Shown: piece by piece, positions 23,501 through 34,036 of the stretch
How the letters are laid out: each line of letters opens with the position of its first letter
Numbering within the stretch: the first letter of the stretch is position 1
Position numbers and translations under genes: made by a program
The notes under the pieces: model-generated
What the model saw: only the letters and a program-made list of their open reading frames with translations
Told to the model about the DNA's origin: nothing
The model's database searches: none
Assembly (NCBI RefSeq): GCF_025024155.1
Contig: NW_026251786.1
Span: 103,647 to 167,646, forward strand
Direction: 5' to 3'
Length of the DNA: 64,000 bases
DNA from: Gamsiella multidivaricata
Lineage: Eukaryota; Mortierellomycota; Mortierellomycetes; Mortierellales; Mortierellaceae

Positions 23501-26500
23501 TACTCAGTAAATTCAGCAGGATCTGGCGGATTCGAACAAGATCTCCCAGGACTTGCATAGGCGTATCAGGATGGAGTACAAACGTGAGACCGAGTCCCTT
23601 TGTGGCGGCTTGCATGGAAACAAGATTGCAAACGGATTCAAGCAGCCACGGAAGATTCAAAGGCTCGGGAGATAGCTTCAGTTTGCCGGAATCGATCTTG
23701 CTGAAATCGAGAATATCGTCAATGACGGCCATCAGCTGGTTTCCGCTCGACTCGATCGTTTCGGCGCAGTCCATCAAGTCCGGAGAGAGATCGGACTCGA
23801 GTAGGATACGCGACATGCCAATAACTGCGTTCATAGGCGTCCTAACATATTGTTTTGTCATTCGGAAGAAAAGGGCTTATGTCAATATATCATTTTATCA
23901 ATTTTCGGATCATTCATATTCCATGACACATATTCCATAACACATATTCCACAAAGAAGATAGTAAAAAAAAATAAAAAATAAGAAGCATACCTGATCTC
24001 ATGGGACATGTTGGCCAAAAAATTAGACTTTGCCCGGGCCGCATCCTCTGCGTGGTTTTTGGCTTTACTGAGATCCACCAAGAGCTCTTCCGTCCGAAGT
24101 CGCTCCTCTTCCAGTTCGGCAGTGCGTGTTTGAAGATGCATGGTCCTGGTCCGGACCAACTCCTCCATGTCGTTAGCATATTTTTCCAGTAGCGCTGCCA
24201 TGCCTCCAATCATATCGCCGTCTGGACTGATGAGTCTCAGACGATGCAAAATAGAAGCAAACGAAGGGCGCAGACAAGGATCAGGCTGGAGGCAGTTGTG
24301 GATTAAGTTGTTGATTGCATTGATACTCTCATCCGAACCGTCGTCCAGCAAAAGGTCCGGTCGCCAGTGGTTGTGCTTGATCCGGTCCAACAATGTGAAC
24401 GGACCCTCGACAGGGTCCAGCGCTGCCAGCTGTCGCACGTATGGCGCCTTGCGCGTCATGATCTCGTTAAAAACAATTCCCGCACTATAAACATCTCCAG
24501 CCTTGCTCGCAGTCTTGTAGAGGACAGAGTCCATATGAACCATGTTCTCGGGTGCAACCCATTGACCATCCTGGATCTCCTTGACAGTCCTTGCCGCTTG
24601 GTACGTTTTGCCTCCCATCTCAAAGTACTCCTCTCCAGGGGTGTTGTGAAAAGGAAGAGAGATGATAGAGCCGTTTGCATAACGACTGTCGCTGCTCATT
24701 CGCAACGAATTTCGCTGTGTGCTGTATGTTCCTTCTGCGGATCCACGAGAGGACCTTCCATTGCCGGGTTGTTGGGATTCGTACAGTTGCGTGAGTCCGT
24801 AGCCACCCACCTTGACCTCCCAGCGACTAGTTACGACACAGTTCGAGGATCGTAAGCCGCCGTGACACTGAATTTTGGACTGATGCAAAAACTCCATGCC
24901 TCGCGAGATATCGCTCATGAACGAGAGCTTGAACAGCCAATTGAAATTCAGGTCTGGATGTGCCAAGACCTCCGTCAGCGTCCCTTTGGAGCAGTGTTCA
25001 GTTACAATACAGATATCCGGGGGTTGAAGACACACACCCACCAGTTCGACCAGCTTCGGGTGTCGCAGCTCCATGACGTCCATGATCTCAATGCGCATCT
25101 TGCGCGTCAGATTGACCTTGGTTCCACCGATACGACGGACAAACACGGGTAGATTGCGGTACACTCCAATGGCTTTTCCAGAATCATCCATGGGTTGGAT
25201 CCCGGACATGCCTCCAACAAACGTGGAGTGGCTTCGTTGAAACATGCCGGTCGGTCGAGTAGCCCCTTTGCCGACTCCAATATGCTTGCTCGTATGCAGT
25301 CCTTGCTCTGCTATTGATCCAGAATCCTGAGTGCCGAGTCCGCTGTCGGAATCATGATATACGCCCATAATTCTCTTGTAGTCCAGCATCCAAGAGTCAT
25401 CTTGCAGGCGTGAACGGCGCTTTCGGGTGCGGAGGAAACAATAAACGAGCGAAGTTGCAACTGCGGCAAAGAGAACGAGTCCGAGCGGCAGAAATATCGC
25501 CAGGTTGATACTGTTATTTTTCTGCTTCATAGTAAAGTAGTCTCGACACTCCGGCGCGTTCTGCCCAGATTCATCACAGCTCATGCAGAAGGTAGATCCA
25601 GTCTGATTAGTGAACTTGCCGTTGGGGCAGATAGTGCAGTTGAGGCTGTTGTACTGGTCGCTGTAGTGTTGCACTGGGCATTTTTGACAATACGGTTGAG
25701 CAATATGCTTTCCAGAGGGGAGCCGACAAAGGAGCGATGATCTATCGACGTTTGAAAAATATTGGCCCATGTCGCAGACATAGCTGACCTCAGATGGTCC
25801 CGTAGAAATGAAGTTCCATGTCTTGTCCTGCATAACCGACGAGAATGCAAGCTCGAAGACAGCCATGAATCCGTTGAGATACGACTGCTGTGACCACACC
25901 CTACGGACCTTGCCCGACACATAATCTGTCAAAGATGTTGCCGATAGCCCTGTGGTCGTGACCATGACACTCGCGTTAATATCTCCCTTGGATGAGATAA
26001 GGTATTTGATGTTTTCGTAGAGCATGGTCGAAGTGGTGTGAATGCTGTCGTATTCGTAAACGCTATTGACTTCAGATATTTTCCTAGATGCTCCCGAAAG
26101 ATCACCAGGCGCCAAGCGCACGCAGTATGTCTCGAAAGGTGGAAGAGATCCTCGCATGGCCACCATCCTATCATAGAGCCCTCGGCACATGAGTAGCTGC
26201 TGCTCGGGCCCATCATTCTGAGCTACGCAGATCGGATGCTTGCCTCCGTTCTGTAAGATCACGTCCGCGTAATCGCTCCCAGCCTTGTATGCGTTTTCAC
26301 CAACCCACGAAAGGCTCTGATGATCAGTCCAGTTATATGGCGACCCGATGCCAACGATGGGAAACGGCAGGACTTGATTCAGAGTGTGGTTCCAGGGAGA
26401 CAAAGGATCACAACCCATGGCTGCAGCGGACGTATCATGCCTCAGGTCGTCGCATATTTGCTGGAGAGTCCTGTTTGTGGCTGCTGTCCGCGACTCGACC

Positions 26501-28984
26501 TGCTGCTGCGTCTTGTTCAACGCATAGTTGATGTAGGCACTTTGTGCGTTGCTCACAACCAAGCCCTGTATCTGTGGCTCGTTGAGCGTCTGGTTGATGC
26601 TGAGTTCGACAGTTTCCTGGCGAATTGGGCTGTCGAACCGGTACTCCGTCATGTTCCAGTTGAGGAATGTTGCTGCATCCCGTGCTCCTGTCGCCATTGC
26701 GTCCCAGTGCTCATTGATAGGTGAACTATATATATGCATTAGCGCCATATACAAACCGGAGGTTAGAGAATCAGATCCACAATATAATACAAGGAATGAG
26801 TAAAGAACATACAAGGTCTAAGAACTTGCCTGCCAGTGATGACACTGAAGTGCCGCGCGTAATTAACAAAGTTACTCATAGTCCACATCTCTTGCGCCAG
26901 CATGTCCTTTGCATTTGCGGACGTTACCAGCTTTGGTCCTGTCAAGATCTGATCCTGGGCAATCTTTTCGCCCAGATTGAGCTGTAAGATTGATCAAATT
27001 CGCTGTGATTAGATGCATGTCTTGATTGCTGAAGAATAAGCAACCATTGCGTTCAAACAAGAGGCATTTCATACCTGGACATAGAGAAGCAAGATAGGAA
27101 TCAGGGTCTGGAGATACAGCAGGCTGGAGATGGAGTAATGGAGGACGCCCCGCTCGAACGCTTGCGCCATGTCCTTGTTAAAGTCAAAAGCAGCAACCTT
27201 GTATGAACGCGTGTTGTTGAGGGCGAGCATCAGCGAGGGGCTCAACCCTGAGTACATTGGGGCGGTAAGAAAGACAATTCCTGTAACTGCATTCTGTTTA
27301 AGGACGACTTCTGCGACGCTCTGAGCATTTGTAGACGTGGTACTGTTGCGCGACTTTTCGACATAGATGACATGGTCCGTCAGGTTGGCAGAGACTTTGG
27401 CATCGGCATCTAGAAAAGCCTGCAGGACACCATTGCAACGATCGAGCAGCGTGGGTATCCTGCTGGGGCCATCGATGCAGACAAAGTCCTTGACACCTAG
27501 AGCAATAGCAAGTAGAGATTAGAAATAGGGAGCTTCAAGTCGGAACGGATTTGCAAATACACCAGCTCATGGGCTGACACGGATTTCAAGGGTTTCAATT
27601 TTTTTGCACATACGCATCTTAAATATGCGTTTGTGAAATTTTCGTTACACGCCTGCCCTCGGGCTGGCGTATTTCTGTCATACGCATTTAGAAATACGCA
27701 TCAAAATTACTGAGTTTGAATCCCCCTGATAATGCGCGTACAAAAACCCCCCATAACTGAAACCCCCTAATGGCTCCATGCTCGTATTTCGAAGATCAAG
27801 AACAAGTGATTTACTCACCATCCTTAAGCAGCTCTTCTCCAATAAGCTTTCCGGACATGTACTATCATAGGCATGGAGGGAGCAGAAGAGGCATTTTTTT
27901 TATAAGTACGCGTGCCAATTGCTCATCACTTTCTGTTTTTTAACATATCCTCAGCCTATACCACGTTTCTTTATTTCTTCGGGATCAAAGACTTACATCG
28001 TCGGACATGACAGCGAGGATACCCAGGTCTTTGGCAGCCTGCAACCCTGAGTAGACAGCAATGATGGGGATGTTCTTATCCTTGGCTGCCTGAATGGGTG
28101 CCTTGAGGACATCATAGTCAGGGATAGAGACAATGAGGGCATCAATGGGGTTTTTAATCGCATCGTAGATGGAGGAACTCATGCGCTGTACGTCATAATC
28201 GACCCCCGAAAGCACGTCTGTAAGGGTCAGGGGAATGTACAATTTCGCATCGAGCTTAGCGTCATCACCGATGAGGGCCGTTGCTGAAAGAAGAAAAGGA
28301 GAAAAGGAAAATCAAGCGGAGGGTCGGAACAGCGCAGTGTAATGCATGGGAGAGGGAGAAGGATACAGATTTAAGTATATGTAGTGGGCGGGTTGTTATT
28401 AATACATTGACCAATAAGAGTTTCAAAGTAAAAGAAAACCTACCATGGGTGATAAGCGAGATGCGGTAGGAGGGTGGACTGTCGACGCAAGCAGGCGAGT
28501 CAATATGATAGTCGGAGAGGGTGGTGACACCCTGTACGGTTGAGGGCGTGTTCGTGGGCACTGGGGGGGATGAGGGGGAGGGGATGACAACTAAGGTCGA
28601 GGTGATAATCCCAGGTTGGGGGCTCAAGGAAGGTGGTTGCTGGGCGAGCGTGGGGGCAATTGAGAGGGAAATTAGATAGAAAAGGGCGATGAAGAAGTAG
28701 TGGAAGTGTCTATGTCCTCCGTAGAATAGTCGTTTGCGTCGTTGGTGATATTTTTTGCATTGTTGATGGTATTGACGGGGTCGTGATTCTTGTTCTTGTT
28801 CTTGTTCTTGTGGAGAGGGTGTGGGGTAACTGCGCGATGGAGTGTGAGATGGAGTGTGAGATGGAATGTGATCATGAGAAGAGAAGGGGAGGCCAAGGGG
28901 AGGGCGGGGCGGGGGCAGCTGGCGGAGCGCAGTGGACTGGAGGCGGGAAGAGGAGGATGCCGCTGCAGAGCATGGTCCCCTCAT
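20547..28984 (-). CDS. Receptor hybrid histidine kinase: tandem PBP1 - TM - guanylyl-cyclase-type kinase homology domain - HisKA - HATPase - receiver
   Basis: Eight exons (28984-28444, 28283-27997, 27861-27819, 27496-27075, 26981-26830, 26725-23993, 23841-23031, 22928-20547), all in phase, 2456 residues. Order: long N-tail with a hydrophobic signal segment (about 92-115). Two sugar-binding PBP1 modules follow (about 185-480 with DALIVSIPDYDVLKAPIQAA; about 482-800 with GKHPICVAQNDGPEQQ). A Cys-rich stalk (about 830-875) and one TM helix (about 884-908) come next. A kinase homology domain (about 1000-1315) carries ICIVTEHCSKGTL, HGGLRSSNCVV and VGGYGL, so the catalytic HRD and DFG aspartates are gone. 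After it comes the coiled coil EKYANDMEELV...LEEERLRTEELL. HisKA has NMSHEIRTPMNAVIG (phospho-His about 1388). HATPase has N, G1 and G2 boxes (LSNAIKF, DQGCGIP, GGTGLGLA). A degenerate receiver-like segment (about 1699-1812) precedes a full receiver (about 1963-2113, Asp in IFIDVWMPVKDG). The acidic tail has a long Glu run. The intron 26829-26726 is GC-AG. It is likely a plasma-membrane sensor feeding a phosphorelay. Confidence 0.88.
27585..27775. repeat. Fold-back, MITE-like element inside an intron of the receptor kinase gene
   Basis: Within the 322-base intron 27818-27497 the sequence is close to an imperfect palindrome. The ends carry GGGTTTCA and its complement TGAAACCC. The centre is the near-perfect palindrome ACGCCTGCCCTCGGGCTGGC (27649 onward, ending GT at 27670). 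ATACGCAT/ATGCGT motifs recur on both sides. No open reading frame lies inside. It resembles a non-autonomous fold-back or MITE insertion; no target-site duplication was identified with certainty. Confidence 0.55.
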
Positions 28985-29962
28985 ATCCGCTTATTCGTTC
29001 GTGGAAGGATGAATGGCTAAGAAAATGTAGTGCTCCTGATGGGGAATGTGAAAGGAGAGCAGACTGAATCAAGTATCGATGTGAGATGAGGATTAGATTG
29101 GATTCAGACAGCGATGTAGATTGTGGAGAGGGTGTATGGATGGGAAGGCGCGATGCGATGCAGAGAGAAAGAGAGGGAGAGAGAGTGTGTGTGATGGATC
29201 ATCATTCCATTCCATTCCATCAACAACCGAGTGAATGTATTTGTCGGACAGAAGAGTGTTAAACCGAGTGGCGAAGGCTACAGTCAGATGGGGAGGGGCA
29301 ATGAATGTCATTGTATTTCGAGACCATACCACGTTTTTTTTTTTATACTTTGCGCGATATTCACTCCCCACTCCCCTCCATCCCCCTCTTCTACGCCCAA
29401 CCAAAAAGATCTTTTTTTGGCACTAGGTTAGCGAAACTAGTGAACTAGTGTCCATTCAATTGGACCCCGAAAGGACGGAAGGGATTAGCTGCATTCATAC
29501 CTCATTAATACCATGCCAATATACCTACATGTGTCATAGACAGCCAGCCTGGCTCCCGCTTGATAAGACGCCAAAGACACTAGTCTAGTGGGATGTAATT
29601 GGTACTATTTTTATTTTTCACACGGCGACTTTATGGCCAACAGGTTTGTAGTAATAAGGTTTGAGCAATCGCCGTCATCTCAAAATGACTGAAACCCAGG
29701 AACAAACATTTCGATATCAGGTCACACGAATCCGGTGCCCAATTCCACCGCAGTTTCCACCAAACTGGCGTCCATGCGCATCCACGCATGTACGTTCGTA
29801 TCTGCTCTAACATTGTCATTTCAATATCTCAATACCATCAAGCGTAAGATTCATAAGTTTGTTCGCAGACATTGAATGAAGATATATTTTACAAGTGCTT
29901 AGAACTGAAAAACTGCTAGATAGTACACGAATAAAACCATAGTAAACAGGAGACTTCTCGCT
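28985..29962. other. Intergenic region upstream of the receptor kinase gene
   Basis: About 980 bases between the start of the receptor kinase gene and the 3' end of the next minus-strand kinase gene. It includes a GA-rich tract (about 29160-29195), a CCATT repeat (about 29205-29220) and AT-rich stretches. No coding evidence. Confidence 0.45.
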
Positions 29963-32900
29963 TTAAACAGCCACGGCAGAGGGTTGACTCATCCGCTGGT
30001 CCTGGCATTCCACCGTCGGTGGAAGATGATATGGCTGTGGCTGCACCTGGCTCTGCTTCGCACGACGCTTTAACAGCGTAGCCTGGTTCATATTCAGCTG
30101 GAAACCCGCTCTGCGGCGTCTGCTGGCGGACGAACTCGTTGTCGATGTTGACGTACTTGTACTCGTCGTATTACCGGACCGAGTTCCAGACGAATATCCT
30201 CCTGATTTTGACGAGGATGATATGTGGTGCGATGGAACCGCCACGCCTGCCTGCTGCTGCTGCCTTAAGTACTTGCTGTGATTCTCTGCCGCAATCTGCT
30301 CTTGTGCACGTTGGTACTCCTTCTGCTGTCTGTGAAGGACGCCCATGTCCTGCTTTTGCTCCTGTCCATTGATTCGCACTCCATCCATACTAGCTGCAAT
30401 AACTTCATCCTCGCTCATATTCGACCCGGATCCAGACTCATCCGAATGCTCGCCCTCCTCGTCCTCCTCATTCAACTGTGTCATAAATGCCTGGCGCTGG
30501 CGTGTTTCCAATGACTGGTGTCCCCCGGGTTGTGGCGTGTGTCGACGACGCGACTCCTCACCCATACGATGAACCGCATTCGACACATCAAAGACCTCCT
30601 TAAGACCAACACCCGGAGACAACGGATTCTCGGCTCTGCGTCTGTACGGTGTCCTGGGGGTTCTGGGTGAGCCATAGTCTGGCGTCATAGCGGCCACTCC
30701 AGCCAGGATCTTGTTCTCTGCAAACATAGGCGAGGCAACTGAAATCTCTGGAATCGTGCTCTTGACAGCGTCCTTGGCCATGGGCTGCTCACCAGCCTTG
30801 ATCCAGGGATGGGCCAAGAATTGATCGATCGTGTATCGCTCATGGGGGTTCACGCACAATAAATGTGAGATGAGATCCTTGACTAGATAGGGAGAATAAA
30901 AAAGGCATTCGAAAGAATTGCAGGACCATCGGTCAGCTCACTTGCACAAAATTTTCCTTATAAGCTGCCAAGAACAAACAGACGATCGTCAACAACATTG
31001 TAGAACGTACCTTCAGAAGAGATTTCATCCCACCAGGGACTCAGGAATGTGAACTGACCGCGCGCGACCTTCTCCGTTAATGCCTGGATACTTTCATCGT
31101 AGAATGGAGGGAAGCCAACCAGCAGTGTGTACAACACACAACCAAGCGCCCACATATCGACCGACTTTGAGTACCTCTCATCCTTTACAATCTCCGGAGC
31201 GGTGTATCCAACAGTACCGCAGGGCGTCATTGTGTGCTCGTCCCAAACAACCTTCGACAATCCGAAATCTGCAATTTTGACTCGTCCAATGCCGCCTCCG
31301 CCAATACCAGGTTGGAAGATACCCTCGTCCTCCTTATCCTCATCAGGCTTGTAACCGGGAGGAGAGGGGATGATAGGAATGGGCTCGAACAAGATGTTCT
31401 CGGGCTTGATGTCACGATGGATGACACCCTTTTCCTCATGCAAGTAGCGGATCGCCTGTGCGACCTGGACAATGACATGCCGCGCCAGATCCTCTGAAAA
31501 GTATGTCAGCTTGACAATGCGATGGAAGAGTTCGCCGCCCGTTGCCAACTCCAATACGAGAAAGTAGTATTCGTCTGACTCAGAAAAGTCGTAAAGCTCG
31601 ACGATTCCTGGATGGTTCAGCTGACGCATGATCTGAACTTCCTTCAAAATGTTGGCCCTCTACAGGTGATAACGATACGTCCAATATACAGATAGATGGA
31701 CAACACAATGGTGAGGATTAGATGGAGGGTTTAAACCGTCTGAAGCTGGCCTAGACGCAGAAATCTGATGCCTACCTCGGTCACACGCGGCTTCTTTTTC
31801 ATGTCGCGATGCAGATGTTTGTTCTAAAAGATGGGTCCAAATAGAAATACCAAGAAACGCGGTTAGACGCTGTTACATTTTTTGCCATCCTAAGCTGATA
31901 AATAGATGGGTGGATGGATGCAAGGATGCGCGAGATGGTTCATTGAGCAGTAGATATGACAAGTTACCTGGTGGGCATTCATGTCAAACTTGCGGACAAC
32001 CTTGATAGCAACCACGCGATCAGTCTTGGTGTCATGGGCCTTGAACACGTTGCTGAAAGCACCACTAAGAAAACAAACAGGGGCGAGTGTGGTACAAAGG
32101 ACAGGTTAGTTTGCGTTTAGGGAGACAAATGTACTGTGCTAGATTGGTGGCAATTCAAGCTCATTTAAATGAGACGTGTTGATTGGCTGAAACAAGGGAA
32201 ATAGTCAGCGTTACAGTTACAGCCCATGACTCCCTGACTTTCTGTCACCAACTAGGCATGCAACGAGGAACTAGCTTGTTCTGAGCAATAGGGTACAGAT
32301 CCGACAGAGGATGTGTGAACGATGTTGACGATAGTGATGGCGATGGGAGAATGGGAACCAAATGATATGCAATCAGGACAAAACGACCGGGTATTATGAT
32401 AGCAATTCATAGATGCTTTCTAGTGACGCAGCAGCAGCAGAACTACAGTACAAAGAGACGTGGTGTCCAGTACACAGGTCCCTTATTGGCAAGAAAGGCG
32501 GAGAGAACGAGAATAGGGGTGATGCTGATAATGATGATGCTTAGGACAATGATGACATAATGTCGTCATGAGAACAAAGAAATTTGAGGCAAAAAAAAAC
32601 GTACGAATGGGAAAGAACCTCACTGGGACCCTGTTGCGCCAACCAGCCTGGCCCCCTTCCTTCCCCCCCCCTTTTTTTTTTTTGCGAATGGGATCTGTAA
32701 TTATTGATACAAAAAGTCCCCTGAATGTGGGACCCCGTCATTGGCACATAGACACATTGCACAGTGCAGACACTTACTCTCCCATCTTTTCCAGAAGCGT
32801 GAAGCGCTCTAATCCTGGATAGGTCGGCATCATGTTTTTCTGCTGGTTCGCTTCAGCAACCATCCTCGATGCGGCCTCTGTGTTGCCATTGACGCCATAA

Positions 32901-33340
32901 GCTGCTGCGGTATCACTATAGCTGTTGTTGTTCCTGGTATTCTTAGTCTGCTTCTGTTGTTGGTGTTGCTGTTGTTGGTGGTGATGGTGTGCCTCGGCAG
33001 TGTTCACAGGCGCAGCAATAAAGTGCTGAGCAGATGATGCTGCATAAGCGTTGGTATTGTTGTGGTTGTTGGTATCGATATTGTTGCTATGAATCATATT
33101 GCCAGAATCTTGAGTGGGGGAGGAACTTCTGGAGGCAGAGGTGGACTGTGACATGTGTGAGCAGGAGAGAGAGCGCGAGTGTCGGGGTGAGTTGGATGTA
33201 GAGGTGAAGCCGGTGCCAGAGTCTCGGTTCTGCATGGTGCGAGGAGTGGAAGAAGGGGACGAGGGGTGGTGGGACGAGTTCTTCTGCTTCTTATGGCCGT
33301 AGCGGATAAAGTTCTTGAGCGTGGCAATGATTGGAGACAT
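29963..33340 (-). CDS. RCK2: Serine/threonine kinase of the RCK2/Srk1 (MAPK-activated, CaMK-like) family
   Basis: Five exons, 33340-32778, 32064-31968, 31823-31776, 31659-31011 and 30882-29963, in phase, 758 residues. The kinase domain runs about 178-485: GxGxFSNVFKA glycine loop (with MGDGAFSNVFKA), catalytic lysine in VVAIKVVRK, HRDIKPENILF (about 317), ADFGLSK (about 366), TMTPCGTVGYTAPEIV activation loop. The insert EPIPIIPS...EDEGIFQPGIGGGG between HRD and DFG is a hallmark of Rck2/Srk1/CMK-like fungal kinases. Rck2 and Srk1 are phosphorylated by the stress MAPK Hog1/Sty1 and act on translation and mitotic entry. The N-tail (180 residues) is Ser/His/Gln-rich; the C-tail has SP/TP sites (TPDYGSPRTPRTPYRRR) that could be MAPK targets. 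The first intron is 713 bases, far longer than the others. Confidence 0.93.
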
Positions 33341-33382
33341 TGAGTCGATTGTTCAATCTCGCTGTGGTGTCAAGAAAAGGAT

Positions 33383-33407
33383 AGTGATGATGATGATGAT
33401 GATGATG
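33383..33407. repeat. (GAT)n microsatellite
   Basis: About eight GAT/ATG units just upstream of the RCK2-like start codon on the opposite strand, in its probable 5' leader. Confidence 0.85.
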
Positions 33408-34010
33408 ACTGTGAGACAAGAACCTGGTGCTTGGAGACGAGCGAGGCGAGAGAAAAAAGAAGCGGGGGAGCATCTAGCTTTTAACGCTATCATACACGCA
33501 GAAAAATGAATTTTCTCAGTAACAACAGCATACTTCTGGTGGATTCCAGTTGCCTGTTGCCTGTAAAGAGAAAAGAGTGTTCTCGGCCAACGACAGCAAG
33601 CAAAAAGAGGAATGAGGAGTATGACAACATTGGTGGTCATCATCATCTCGAATCTCGAATCCCGAATCTCAATCGCGCTCTTTTCTTTGGAGGAAGGGGG
33701 TCGAGTGCCCTGTGCAGTTGGCCTCTAGTAAAAAGATGTATGCTGTAATGGTCCGAGTGCGTGTCATCGTATACACAAGGTTGCCCTCAATGACGAAATG
33801 AAGGGGTGGATTATGGATTATTGGCCACTGCAGTGCGAGGGAGGGAAATAAGGTTGGCTGAAGTTGGTTGCCCATAACACCATCCATCCATGGTGTTGTC
33901 AACGTGCATTGTGCAGTGCTGTCTTCGATTGGTGAGGCACTTTTCTTTTTCTTGCTTGATCGCACATGGATCCATCCATGGATGTATACCGTTGCCTGCA
34001 GCTGCATATG

Positions 34011-34036
34011 CATCTGCATCTGCATCTGCATCTGCA
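34011..34036. repeat. (CATCTG)n hexanucleotide microsatellite
   Basis: About four tandem CATCTG units in non-coding DNA. Confidence 0.85.

Noticed and set aside
30883..31010. Possible extra small exon in the RCK2-like gene (AYKENFVQ)
   Set aside because: Using it breaks the reading frame into the next exon, whereas direct joining of 31011 to 30882 keeps the frame and the kinase sequence EISSEVKDLISHLL.
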